From the NCBI GenBank assembly GCA_041684965.1, contig JAWLGR010000025.1, positions 1-64,000 on the forward strand: a DNA stretch of 64,000 nt, given 5' to 3'. Below are positions 15,979 to 24,476 of the stretch, piece by piece. The DNA comes from Mariniphaga sp041684965. Lineage in GTDB: Bacteria > Bacteroidota > Bacteroidia > Bacteroidales > Prolixibacteraceae. The notes beneath the pieces were generated by a model. That model worked only from the letters and a program-made list of their open reading frames with translations, searched no databases and was not told where the DNA came from. Numbering within the stretch: position 1 is the stretch's first letter; every line of letters starts with the position of its first letter. The translations under genes were made by a program, and so were the position numbers.

Positions 15979-17079
15979 ATGAAAAATTTAGTTACAATTT
16001 TAATTCTGCTGGCACTTTTTAGTTGCAAAAAAGATAATTCTTTTATCGTCAAAGGAAAGGTGCTAAATAAAGAATCAGGGGTAGTGCGTCTAAATCAAAT
16101 TGGTGAGAAATCATTTGACGCAAAAACCTGCGAACTTACAAATGGTGAATTCTATTTTGAAGGTGAAGTTCACTTACCCGAAGAATTTTTCATTCAATAT
16201 AAGGAAAATGAATCTTCAAGAGGAACAGATTATTTTAAATTCTTTGTAGAACCTTCATCTGAAACAGAAATAATTTTCAACACCGAAGACTTTTATAAAT
16301 CTGATTTCAAAGGTTCTACAATTGGAAATGAATATTGGAAAATAAGTCAAACAATATATAATGAATTTGATTCAAAAATAAAAAAGTTAATCCCAGATTA
16401 TCAAAATGCGCAAGATGCAGGAAATAAAGAACAACTAAACAAAATTGTTGGTAAACTGGATTCAATAACAAATCTGACACAAAATTGGGTATTGGACTAT
16501 ATTGGGACTCATCCAAAGTCTTATATTTCAGCAGATTTACTTTATCAAAGACAGTTTAATATAGAGCTTGACACGTTGCAAAAATATTTCGACAGACTGG
16601 ATGAAAATTTAATCGAATCAAAATACTATAAAAGACTTAAATCATATCTTTCAGTGCAAGTTGGTAACCCATTTCTTGACTTTGAACTAACTGACCTAAA
16701 TGGAAATATTCACAAATTGTCTTCCATTGCAAAAGACAAGGTTGTTTTAATAGATTTCTGGGCATCATGGTGTAAACCATGCAGAGAACACAACAAACAC
16801 TTAAAAGAACTCTATGAAAATAATAAATCAAATGGATTTGAAATTGTTGGCGTTTCTCAAGACAGGGATACAACTCAATTTTTGAAAGCAATTGAGGAAG
16901 ATGAAATGACTTGGTTGAATATGCTCGATAAAAGTGATGAAAATTCGGTAGGGAAAAAATATGAATCGACCAGTGTTCCTTTTAATATTTTAATTGACAA
17001 TTACGGAATAATAGTATATCGGGCAAATGACTATGAAAATCTGGAAATAATGGTAAACAAATTGATAAACAACAAATAA
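15979..17079 (+). CDS. TlpA-like thiol-disulfide oxidoreductase lipoprotein with N-terminal DUF4369-like domain
   Basis: Start chosen at 15979 because MKNLVTILILLALFSCKKDN is a standard lipoprotein signal; ATGs at 15934 and 15949 would place 10-15 charged residues before it. Residues about 20-120 resemble DUF4369 (FIVKGKVLNKESGVVRLNQ). The C-terminal 140 residues are a thioredoxin-fold redoxin: VVLIDFWASWCKPCREHNKH with the CxxC pair, a cis-Pro segment (STSVPFNILID), and GVSQDRD. Predicted to reduce disulfides in exported proteins. A large palindrome starts 15 bp after its stop. Confidence 0.85.
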   Translation: MKNLVTILILLALFSCKKDNSFIVKGKVLNKESGVVRLNQIGEKSFDAKTCELTNGEFYFEGEVHLPEEFFIQYKENESSRGTDYFKFFVEPSSETEIIFNTEDFYKSDFKGSTIGNEYWKISQTIYNEFDSKIKKLIPDYQNAQDAGNKEQLNKIVGKLDSITNLTQNWVLDYIGTHPKSYISADLLYQRQFNIELDTLQKYFDRLDENLIESKYYKRLKSYLSVQVGNPFLDFELTDLNGNIHKLSSIAKDKVVLIDFWASWCKPCREHNKHLKELYENNKSNGFEIVGVSQDRDTTQFLKAIEEDEMTWLNMLDKSDENSVGKKYESTSVPFNILIDNYGIIVYRANDYENLEIMVNKLINNK

Positions 17080-17093
17080 CAGTGGTTAGCAAA

Positions 17094-17202
17094 TTGTATA
17101 TGGCAGGCGGGGGTTTTAGCGGTCTGACAAGTCAGACCTCGCGCCCACTTTCCTGCGGGTCTGACAGGATTTCTCTTCGAAATCCCGCCCGACCACATAC
17201 AA
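17094..17202. repeat. large imperfect palindrome with an inner perfect 18-bp palindrome
   Basis: The outer arms TTGTATATGGCAGGCGGG (17094 on) and CCCGCCCGACCACATACAA (to 17202) are inverted repeats with a few mismatches. Inside, GGTCTGACAAGTCAGACC (17121-17138) is an 8+2+8 palindrome. The flanks carry GTTAGC (17085 on) and GTAAGC (17209 on). The shape recalls an integron attC site, but no integrase gene is present. It separates the TlpA-like gene from an MNT/HepT pair. Confidence 0.6.
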
Positions 17203-17285
17203 GTGACCGTAAGCAAGCCTGGGAAACTACACGTTACATTGAGATATTTTCATTAATGTATTATCTTTGAGTAAGATTAAATGAA

Positions 17286-17591
17286 ATGCAAGGATTTATA
17301 AAAGAAAAATTAGATGATTTAAAAAAATTATGTCAGGACTATGATGTCAAGACAATGTACGTTTTTGGATCCGTATGCACTGATAAATTTAATGACAAAA
17401 GTGATATTGATATATTGATTTCCTTCAAAGACATTTCAATTGAGAAATACACTGATAACTATTTTGAACTACATTATAAATTAGAAGAATTATTTAATCG
17501 TAAAATTGATTTATTGACTGAAAACTCCTTGTCAAACCCTTATTTTATTAAGAGTATAGAGGAAACCAAACAATTACTTTATGCAGCGTGA
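17286..17591 (+). CDS. MntA-like nucleotidyltransferase antitoxin
   Basis: 101 residues: MYVFGSVCTDKFNDKSDIDI supplies an intact GS-X10-DxD motif, and NRKIDLLTENSLSNPYFI is the usual third strand and C-terminal region. It overlaps the next gene by 11 bp, the standard MntA-then-HepT order. Known members transfer AMP to a Tyr of the HepT toxin. Here the toxin has lost a catalytic residue (see 17581). Confidence 0.85.
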   Translation: MQGFIKEKLDDLKKLCQDYDVKTMYVFGSVCTDKFNDKSDIDILISFKDISIEKYTDNYFELHYKLEELFNRKIDLLTENSLSNPYFIKSIEETKQLLYAA

Positions 17592-17916
17592 GATATTGAA
17601 ATATTTGTTTGATATTCAAGAATCAATTAATTCAATTTACGATTATTTGGGGGATAAAAGAGACTTCAATGATTATAAATCCAATAAACTTTTACGTAGG
17701 GGGATTGAGAGAGAATTAGAGATAATCGGAGAAGCAACAAACAGGATTCTAAAACTTGATGAGAATATTGAGATTTCAGATTCAAGACGCATTGTTGATT
17801 TAATAAATTGGGTAATTCATGGATACGATAAAGTAGATGATGTGATTATTTGGGGGATAGTTTCGAGGGATTTACCCAAACTAAAAGAACAAGTTGACAA
17901 ACTTATTGATAAATAA
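17581..17916 (+). CDS. HepT-like (DUF86) ribonuclease lacking the catalytic Arg
   Basis: 111 residues, complete: REILKYLFDIQESINSIYDY, then IERELEIIGEATNRIL, then INWVIHGYDKVDDVIIWGIV. HepT toxins use R-X4-H-x-Y as the RNase motif, usually written lRN.viHgYd. Here the Arg position is Ile (codon ATA at INWVIHGY), while His and Tyr remain. An AGA-to-ATA change would explain it. The protein is otherwise full-length, so the toxin is probably inactive though still able to bind its partner. Confidence 0.82.
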   Translation: MQREILKYLFDIQESINSIYDYLGDKRDFNDYKSNKLLRRGIERELEIIGEATNRILKLDENIEISDSRRIVDLINWVIHGYDKVDDVIIWGIVSRDLPKLKEQVDKLIDK

Positions 17917-18099
17917 GACCAGCTTACAACACCGTGCAGTGGGGCGATACGTTCTGCATCCTGCGTCCCGTCTCCGTTTCATCTTTTTCTCGTTGGATAA
18001 TTTCGCGTTTCAAAAACCCTGCCGACACCATAATGTCAACCGTTATGCTCCATGAAACAAAAACAGTGACAGCATTTTTAAAAATGTTATCTTTGGAAT

Positions 18100-18390
18100 A
18101 TGCTTACAAGGAATGACATATTGTTCAAGTTAAAGGAGTTAAAGCCTACTCTTTATAAAGATTATGCAGTAAAAAAAATCGGTTTATTTGGTTCCTTCTC
18201 CAATGGAAACTATACTGATGCTAGTGATATAGTTCTTCTTGTGGAACTAGAGAAGCCTATAGGCTGGAAATTTTTTTCACTGGAAATTTATCTTGAAAAT
18301 GTCTTTGGCAGAAAGGTTGATTTGGTTACAAAGAATGCTTTAAAGGAACAAATAAAAGAAAAAATTTTGCAACAAGTAGATTACGTGTAA
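18100..18390 (+). CDS. MNT-domain nucleotidyltransferase with altered active site
   Basis: 96 residues, close to the widespread 'LFGSFArGe.teeSDIDlLVe...GrkVDLVtk.alk' antitoxins. Here the motif reads IGLFGSFSNGNYTDASDIVL: the second Asp of DxD has become Val (GAT to GTT). The third acidic position is retained (GRKVDLVTKNALK). Loss of a metal-binding Asp should abolish nucleotidyl transfer. Its toxin partner is reduced to a fragment directly downstream. Confidence 0.82.
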   Translation: MLTRNDILFKLKELKPTLYKDYAVKKIGLFGSFSNGNYTDASDIVLLVELEKPIGWKFFSLEIYLENVFGRKVDLVTKNALKEQIKEKILQQVDYV

Positions 18391-18391
18391 G

Positions 18392-18523
18392 TTGAAAAAG
18401 CAAGATAGACCATATAAAATGTATCTGGATGACCTTCATAATGCAATGACACGTATTGCAGAATACATCGAAGGATATTCATTTGCTCGGTTTAAAAAAG
18501 ATGATAAAACATTATCTCAGTAA
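18392..18523 (+). pseudogene. N-terminal fragment of a HepT/DUF86 toxin
   Basis: Frame open from TTG 18392: LKKQDRPYKMYLDDLHNAMT, RIAEYIEGYSFARFKKDD, then TAA at 18521. This matches the first 40 residues of DUF86 proteins (yLkDIleaI..Ie.Yt.g.sfe.F..D), which should be about 110 residues. The rest, including the RNase motif, is gone. It follows the altered MNT gene at once, so it is the remains of its toxin. Confidence 0.75.
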
Positions 18524-18571
18524 GTGCTCTACCCGCATCAGATATGACCACACAGCCAACATAAATTTTAT

Positions 18572-21388
18572 GTGATGCAAAAAAAAGCAGTAATCTGGAA
18601 TAATGGGAAAAATATTTCCTGGTGCAATTATATGCAAATCTTTACTTTAGTTGCATTAATTCTGGTAATACTGTCTATCAAAAGTCCGGCGCAAAACAAT
18701 AACTACATTCATTCAAATGCCTCACTTGCGGAGAAGATATACCTGCAACTTGACGGTAAAGTTTATACAACAGGAAATATAGTCTGGTTTAAGAGCATTG
18801 TCACCAATGCCTATACACATATTCCTTCTTCAATGAGCAGGGTGTTGTATGTTGAACTTATTGCTCCTGATGAAAGAATTCTTGAAAAAAAACTTATTAA
18901 GTTGAAAAATGGAATTGGTGAGGGCTTTTTCTATCTGGATAATAATCTGGAAAAAGGTCAATACCTTATAAGAGCCTACACGGAATGGGATAAAAATTTC
19001 GGCCTGGATTTTTTCTTTGAAGAGTACATTCATGTATTTAAACCGAAACTGGAAGGAGAATCAGCGGTAATTAACGTTACACTAAATAAGGAGAAAGGAA
19101 ATGAAGGTCGGATACAAGCATGTTTCGATCCATTTGTAATTGACAGCCTGCACAAAAATGATTTAACCGTAATTCTTGCTTTTGACGACAAAAAAGATAC
19201 ACTAAGTGTTAAACGGGGAAAAGATAAGTTGTACCGGATTGATTATGAAATTGTCAGCAAAAGTCAATTTGCCACGTTGCAATTAAAAACTTTAAATCAT
19301 CAAAGCTATTCCAAAACCATTGTATTAAACCGGGAATTTCTTGATTTACAGTTTTTCCCCGAGAGCGGGGAACTGGTTCACGGGCTGACATCAAAAGTTG
19401 GATTTAAGGCAACAGGTGCGAACGGGCAGGGAAAAATGGTACAGGGAGAAATTATCGACGACCGGGACTCGATAGTCGCTTTATTTGAAAGCAATTCTCT
19501 GGGTATGGGTAGTTTTGTATTATCCAGTGCCGATACTTCAAAAGTTTATTTTGCAAGATTAACATCGCTACTGAATAACAATCAGGTTCTATTGTATCCG
19601 CTTCCGGCAGTCGCTGCCATGGGTAATGTGTTGGCGATTACAAATAAGGAGCAAGATGTTCAGCTGGCCATCCGGTCAAATTACCTCAATAATGACAGTA
19701 TCTGGCTGCGATTTTCCCAGCGTGGAATAAGTTTTTATGAAAAGAAGTATGGTTTATCAAATGGGGAATTGAATTTAATTTTATCCGGGCAACAACTGCC
19801 TGAAGGAATCATTGCATTTACACTTCTTGATAAGAATAAACAAATCGTTGCAGAAAGACTGTATTTTAATGAAAAGCCGGAGAGCCGGATAAACATAGAG
19901 CTTTCAACGAATAAAACTGTTTACACAAAACGCGAATTGACTGAACTGTCAATAAAAACCAGTAATGCAAATGATAGCCTGGTAAAAACAAACCTGTCGT
20001 TACTTGTAATTAACAAAAATCAGCTAGGGCAGATACAGAAAATGCGCCAGAATATTCTTTCATGGTTTTTACTGGATTCTGAGCTGAGAGGGGAAATAGA
20101 AAATCCCGGAATTTATTTCAATTCCGACAGTTGCATGCATGAAGATTTGGATGCGCTGATGCTGACCCAGGGATGGAGGAAATACCATTATGCAAAACCT
20201 TTTGATGACCTGGCTTTTAAACCTGAGAAATCACTTAAAGTAGGTGGTCATATCAGTGGGCTTTTGTCAGCAAAAAAGAGAAAAGAAGCCAGTTTGGTTA
20301 TGTTCACGTATGGCACCAGCAAAAACGCCTACAGCCTGGAAACGGACAGCCTTGGGAATTTTGAGTTTATTCTGGATGATGAATATGGACAGAAAATGAA
20401 TGTGCTTATTCACAGTACCGATGTGAAAGGGAATAGCAGGAATTTTACGGTTTCACTGGATAATCATGTATCTCCTCCTGTTAATTATAACCGGGTGAAA
20501 GCTTTTGAAGAAGCAGACAGCTTTATTTATGAATATTTGGTACAAAATGAGGAACGCCAAAAGGTTGATGAAGCATTCCCCCTGGATTCAGGGAATATAC
20601 TTATAGAAGAAGTTGAGGTTAAAGCCTACAGACTCACCCCGGCCAGAAAGCTTGTAATGAAGCGGTATGGCGACCCGGATGTTATAATAGACGGAAAAGA
20701 TATTCTTGAAAAAGAACAAAAATGGTCTTATGGTTTATACAGTGTACTTTTATTTAACTTTCCGGGACAGATAAGAATATACAATGATATCCTTGGTGGT
20801 ATGTATGCCCATGTCATAGGTTCATCTTTTACGTTGGTTATTGTAGATGGAATACCGGCCAAATTACACGATTATATGAGTCTTCCATATATCCCGCCCA
20901 GCGAAGTCAGCAGTTTTGAAATAATCAGATGTGCCTCTGATTTTGAAGGTCTCTTTTTTGAGGTATTTGGTCGCGTTAACAGATATCCATTCCCATGTGG
21001 AAGCATTATTGCTATCTATACCAAAGCAGGGAAAGGAATTCTGGGCTCCACTAAACCGAAAGGTTTTGTCAAATCGACCGTCCCTGTTTTCTCAGCACCC
21101 CGCGAATTTTATGCTCCCAAATACGATAATCTGTCAAATGATGATTGGAAAAGACCCGATTTAAGGGCATTAATAGAATGGAAACCTCTTCTTAAAACGG
21201 ATAGCCTGGGAATTGCAACAACATCCTTTTATAATACCGACATTGGGGGTGAGGTGATGGTAGTTGTGGAAGCAATTACCGATAAAGGAGAAATTGGGTA
21301 CAAGGAAATTGCGTATAAGGTGGAAGGAGAGGGAAGGGAAGACGGAAGACCGAAGAGTGAAGACGGAAGACCGAAGTTCGGAGATTGA
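18572..21388 (+). CDS. MG2-domain exported protein with embedded TonB-plug domain
   Basis: 938 residues. A hydrophobic signal (MQIFTLVALILVILSIKSPA) follows 20 extra N-terminal residues, so the true start may be 18632. Residues about 50-150 (EKIYLQLDGKVYTTGNIVWF, and GQYLIRAYTEWDKN) are an MG2 domain as in alpha-2-macroglobulins. Residues about 670-810 (ILIEEVEVKA, then FTLVIVDGIPA, then EVSSFEIIRCASDF) resemble a TonB-dependent receptor plug. It ends with a strand pair (TSFYNTDIGGEVMVVVEAIT). Such proteins are common in Bacteroidota envelopes; their role is not established. The last 14 residues (EDGRPKSEDGRPKFGD region) are encoded by a 7-bp simple repeat. Confidence 0.75.
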   Translation: MMQKKAVIWNNGKNISWCNYMQIFTLVALILVILSIKSPAQNNNYIHSNASLAEKIYLQLDGKVYTTGNIVWFKSIVTNAYTHIPSSMSRVLYVELIAPDERILEKKLIKLKNGIGEGFFYLDNNLEKGQYLIRAYTEWDKNFGLDFFFEEYIHVFKPKLEGESAVINVTLNKEKGNEGRIQACFDPFVIDSLHKNDLTVILAFDDKKDTLSVKRGKDKLYRIDYEIVSKSQFATLQLKTLNHQSYSKTIVLNREFLDLQFFPESGELVHGLTSKVGFKATGANGQGKMVQGEIIDDRDSIVALFESNSLGMGSFVLSSADTSKVYFARLTSLLNNNQVLLYPLPAVAAMGNVLAITNKEQDVQLAIRSNYLNNDSIWLRFSQRGISFYEKKYGLSNGELNLILSGQQLPEGIIAFTLLDKNKQIVAERLYFNEKPESRINIELSTNKTVYTKRELTELSIKTSNANDSLVKTNLSLLVINKNQLGQIQKMRQNILSWFLLDSELRGEIENPGIYFNSDSCMHEDLDALMLTQGWRKYHYAKPFDDLAFKPEKSLKVGGHISGLLSAKKRKEASLVMFTYGTSKNAYSLETDSLGNFEFILDDEYGQKMNVLIHSTDVKGNSRNFTVSLDNHVSPPVNYNRVKAFEEADSFIYEYLVQNEERQKVDEAFPLDSGNILIEEVEVKAYRLTPARKLVMKRYGDPDVIIDGKDILEKEQKWSYGLYSVLLFNFPGQIRIYNDILGGMYAHVIGSSFTLVIVDGIPAKLHDYMSLPYIPPSEVSSFEIIRCASDFEGLFFEVFGRVNRYPFPCGSIIAIYTKAGKGILGSTKPKGFVKSTVPVFSAPREFYAPKYDNLSNDDWKRPDLRALIEWKPLLKTDSLGIATTSFYNTDIGGEVMVVVEAITDKGEIGYKEIAYKVEGEGREDGRPKSEDGRPKFGD

Positions 21389-21407
21389 AGAGGGAAGATT
21401 GAGATGA
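21338..21407 (+). repeat. 7-bp-unit GA-rich repeat spanning a stop codon, ten units
   Basis: Ten units with consensus GAAGAnn: GAAGACG, GAAGACC, GAAGAGT, GAAGACG, GAAGACC, GAAGTTC, GGAGATT, GAAGAGG, GAAGATT, GAGATGA. It runs from inside the preceding coding sequence across its TGA (21386-21388) into the intergenic region, so it has replaced the natural C-terminus. Confidence 0.9.
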
Positions 21408-21570
21408 TGATTTAGATTCTATTTTACAATTTTTTAAAAATTAAAAAATGAAAAATTCATTGTCATTATTGTCATCTGATTTTAGAGGAACCATTGTTGT
21501 TGATCTCTAATTTATTATTCACTACCACTGGATATTTTACTTGTAAATTAAAATAAACTAAAATTGCTTT

Positions 21571-22596
21571 ATGAAAATTCATCTGATAATAATCTTTATT
21601 GCCATGATGATAATTTCATGTCAGAAGAAGGAAGATATTAAAGTTGTTGGCACCGTAATGGCTAATGAAACACTTCATGGAAGTATTAAATTTCCTGTTA
21701 TTACTGGACTGGCATTAGATATCATAGAAATTGATTCTCTTCTTGTAATAATCACTCCATTCAGCAGGGATGAAATTTTTAAGGTTTTTTCAAAAAATAC
21801 GGGTCAGGAAAGGTTTGCTTTTACAAAACGTGGCCACGGACCGGATGAATACATACAGCCTGCGATTTATAAAGGAGACAAAAGCATACTTTCATTATGG
21901 GATTCGAACAATATTTTTTCTGAATGCCTGCTTGGAAATGAAAACAGCGAAATCACCTGTAATTTATTAAGCAGGCGACAGATAAAGCATGGAGGGACGC
22001 AGGTTTTTCGTTTCAACCATGATTTATTTATATCTGCCATTCATCCAAAAGGCTTATTTGCGTTATTTAACGAAAAAGGGGAGATTGTTGGAGATTATTT
22101 CGGTAAAAGCCCATTGAATGTTCCTGATATATTTGACAGGTTTCAGGGCCAGATTGCTGTTACAACTAAACAGGATGGATTTGTGTTTGGAACCTATAAT
22201 CTTGGATATCTGTGTGCTTACGAACTAAGTGATGTTCATAATCCGGTTTTGAAATGGGAGTTCTTTATTCATCAAAAACCATTTTATAAATTTGAAGAAG
22301 GACGTTTCAAATGGGATAAACAAAAACATGTTCACGGTATTAAGGACATTGAAATTCATCAGGATAAGATTCTGGTTTTATATAGCGGACGTTCAGCATC
22401 ATTGCCTGGCAATGAACCTGAAGGCGCATTTTCTGATAATCTTTTTATCTTTAATACAGAAGGAGAACTATTAAAAAAGTACAAGTTAGACATACCTGTA
22501 TTAAAATGTTGCTACTCGGAAAAAGATTCTGCACTATATGGAATTACTATAACTGATGATTGGCGGGTAGTTAAATTTCATATTCCGGATATCTGA
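21571..22596 (+). CDS. six-bladed beta-propeller lipoprotein (BF4221/DUF5128-like)
   Basis: 341 residues, with a lipoprotein signal (MKIHLIIIFIAMMIISCQKK), TKRGHGPDEYIQPA near residue 92, and a C-terminal blade (GITITDDWRVVKFHI). It is the closest relative of the protein at 5954, sharing most of its length with conservative differences. The distance between the two copies (15 kb) and the debris between them point to expansion of this family by duplication inside the island. Confidence 0.8.
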   Translation: MKIHLIIIFIAMMIISCQKKEDIKVVGTVMANETLHGSIKFPVITGLALDIIEIDSLLVIITPFSRDEIFKVFSKNTGQERFAFTKRGHGPDEYIQPAIYKGDKSILSLWDSNNIFSECLLGNENSEITCNLLSRRQIKHGGTQVFRFNHDLFISAIHPKGLFALFNEKGEIVGDYFGKSPLNVPDIFDRFQGQIAVTTKQDGFVFGTYNLGYLCAYELSDVHNPVLKWEFFIHQKPFYKFEEGRFKWDKQKHVHGIKDIEIHQDKILVLYSGRSASLPGNEPEGAFSDNLFIFNTEGELLKKYKLDIPVLKCCYSEKDSALYGITITDDWRVVKFHIPDI

Positions 22597-22717
22597 TGAA
22601 AGCAATACATCAAAATCCTGCTGTTGTTTGTAATACCTGACTTCTTCATAATGAATTGCAGATATTTGCAATCTGGGTGAAGTTGCAAAGCTGAGAAACA
22701 AAGTTTTTTCTATATTT

Positions 22718-22751
22718 TGAGTAATTTTACTCACAATATTGAGTAATTTTA
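22718..22751 (+). promoter_or_regulatory. palindromic operator upstream of the DUF4143 ATPase
   Basis: TGAGTAATTTTACTCA (22718-22733) is a palindrome with 7-bp arms (TGAGTAA/TTACTCA). It is followed after 6 bp by a further half-site TGAGTAATTTT at 22740, which begins 18 bp before the ATG. The same palindrome, spacer length, half-site and 18-bp distance are found at 32009-32041 in front of a gutted copy of the same gene, so the arrangement is conserved with the gene and is probably regulatory. Confidence 0.65.
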
Positions 22752-22757
22752 TCAAAT

Positions 22758-23942
22758 ATGTTTGAACGTCCTTATTTAAAATTAGTTAGAGCCAGAATTG
22801 AAGAGTCCAGGAAGTTTATCCAGGTTATCTACGGACCACGGCAGATAGGTAAGACTACCATGATTACCCAACTTTTATCACAACTGTCGATTGCCAGCTT
22901 GTATGAATCGGCAGATGCTGTTTCAGTGGTGAATTCATCGTGGCTGATGCAGGTATGGGAGACGGCAAGGCTGCGAATGAAAATTTTCGGGGCTACTGAA
23001 TTTTTGCTGGTAATTGATGAAATTCAGAAAATAACGAACTGGAGCGAAATGGTCAAAAAGCAGTGGGACAAAGACACCCGTGATGGAACAAATATCAAGG
23101 TTATTCTGCTTGGGTCGTCACGATTACTTATTCAGAAGGGGTTAACAGAATCTTTAACCGGCAGATTTGAAACAACTTATCTGGGACATTGGTCCTATTC
23201 TGAGATGAATGCTGCCTTTGGGTGGAATAGTAATCAGTATATCTACTTTGGTGGTTATCCGGGATCGGCCCCTCTGATTGAGGATGAAGAACGCTGGAAA
23301 AATTACATTAAGGATTCGCTCATCGAAACCAGTATATCGAAAGATATTTTAATGCTTACACGGATTGACAAACCTGCATTGCTAAAGCGTCTTTTTGAAC
23401 TTGGCTGCCTTTATTCAGGCCAGATTTTATCGTACACAAAAATTATCGGACAACTTCAGGATGCAGGGAATACCACTACACTGGCCAACTACTTAAAACT
23501 TCTTTCCGATAGTGGCCTGTTGGGTGGCCTGGAAAAATATGCCGGAGATATTATCCGTAAAAGAGGTTCAAGTCCCAAATTTCAGGTATTTAACAATGCT
23601 TTATTGACCTCTCAAAATAATGACACGTATGCAAAAACCCTTACCGACCCGAAATTATGGGGACGACTTGTAGAGTCATCAGTTGGAACGCATTTGATAA
23701 ATTTTGCCGTTTCAGAAAAATACAATCTTTTTTATTGGCGGGAAGCAAATTATGAAGTAGATTTTGTTCTGGAAAAGGGGAGGAAAGTTGTTGGACTGGA
23801 AGTAAAAAGTGGCGTGAAGGTAAATCATCAGGGCATGAGCATTTTTGAAGAAAAATTTCATCCTGAAAAAGTATTACTTGTTGGTAGGGGAGGAATCCCG
23901 TATGAAGAGTTTTTAAAGATTAATCCAAAAGAGCTGTTCTAA
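22758..23942 (+). CDS. AAA family ATPase with C-terminal DUF4143
   Basis: 394 residues. Walker A YGPRQIGKTTMITQLL near residue 28; Walker B FLLVIDEIQK near residue 88; SSRLLI sensor region; then LTGRFETTYLGHWSYSEM and YFGGYPGSAPLI, typical of this family. The C-terminal DUF4143 carries a nuclease-like fold signature (NLFYWREANYEVDFVLEKG, then GLEVKSG, compatible with a D/E-x-K motif). Cellular role is not established; such genes are patchily distributed and often duplicated, which suggests horizontal transfer. A gutted second copy is at 32049. Confidence 0.85.
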   Translation: MFERPYLKLVRARIEESRKFIQVIYGPRQIGKTTMITQLLSQLSIASLYESADAVSVVNSSWLMQVWETARLRMKIFGATEFLLVIDEIQKITNWSEMVKKQWDKDTRDGTNIKVILLGSSRLLIQKGLTESLTGRFETTYLGHWSYSEMNAAFGWNSNQYIYFGGYPGSAPLIEDEERWKNYIKDSLIETSISKDILMLTRIDKPALLKRLFELGCLYSGQILSYTKIIGQLQDAGNTTTLANYLKLLSDSGLLGGLEKYAGDIIRKRGSSPKFQVFNNALLTSQNNDTYAKTLTDPKLWGRLVESSVGTHLINFAVSEKYNLFYWREANYEVDFVLEKGRKVVGLEVKSGVKVNHQGMSIFEEKFHPEKVLLVGRGGIPYEEFLKINPKELF

Positions 23943-24197
23943 AACAATATTTTGTATTTTTAATGGTGTTTAATAAAAGAGGCAAACAGAGTAGAATGCT
24001 CGACAGTCCGCATTGCTACCCCCGCTACCGCGCAAATACATCGCATGGTAAATTTATTATGCTGAAGTTTTAAGGATTCAAAAAAAAACGTTTAGTGAAT
24101 CGCATTACAAATTTCAAACCTTTAAAAATCAGTTATAAGCATTGCCACGCGATACAATCTTGCGCCAGCGAGAGGTTAAATAACATTTAATGAAAGT

Positions 24198-24229
24198 ATT
24201 GTTTTTGTAACTAAATATAGTTACTTTTG
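24198..24229 (+). promoter_or_regulatory. promoter and palindromic operator of hicAB
   Basis: ATTG (24198-24201) and TACTTTTG (24222-24229, fits TAnnTTTG) are 20 bp apart, as in Bacteroidota promoters. GTAACT and AGTTAC, 6 bp apart (24207-24224), form a palindrome between and overlapping them, a likely site for the HicB RHH domain. The -7 box is only 2 bp from the ATG of hicA, so the transcript would be nearly leaderless or translation begins further in. Confidence 0.5.
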
Positions 24230-24230
24230 T

Positions 24231-24476
24231 ATGGTGTCAAAGAAAGAAAAATTGATAGCCCGTTTTTTGTCCATGCCATCCGACTTTCATTATCACGAGA
24301 TGGTAAAACTTGTTGGCTACTTCGGTTTTAATGAAGTAAGAAAGGGAAAGACATCAGGTTCAAGGGTGAAGTTTATGAATGGTGAAGGCGTGTCATTGAT
24401 GATGCACAAACCGCACCCCACAGGGATAATAAAGCACTATCAGTTAAAACAGGTAAAGGAGGTATTGGAGTTATGA
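24231..24476 (+). CDS. hicA: HicA-family mRNA interferase toxin
   Basis: 81 residues. MVSKKEKLIARFLSMPSDFH, then ELVKLVGYFG-type helix (EMVKLVGYFGFNEVRKGKTS), then GSRVKFMNGEGVSLMMHKPH and a C-terminal helix (IIKHYQLKQVKEVLEL). The dsRBD-like layout and the His in HKPHP agree with this HicA subgroup found in Bacteroidota and Gram-positives. The stop overlaps the hicB start (ATGA). Appears intact. Confidence 0.85.
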   Translation: MVSKKEKLIARFLSMPSDFHYHEMVKLVGYFGFNEVRKGKTSGSRVKFMNGEGVSLMMHKPHPTGIIKHYQLKQVKEVLEL

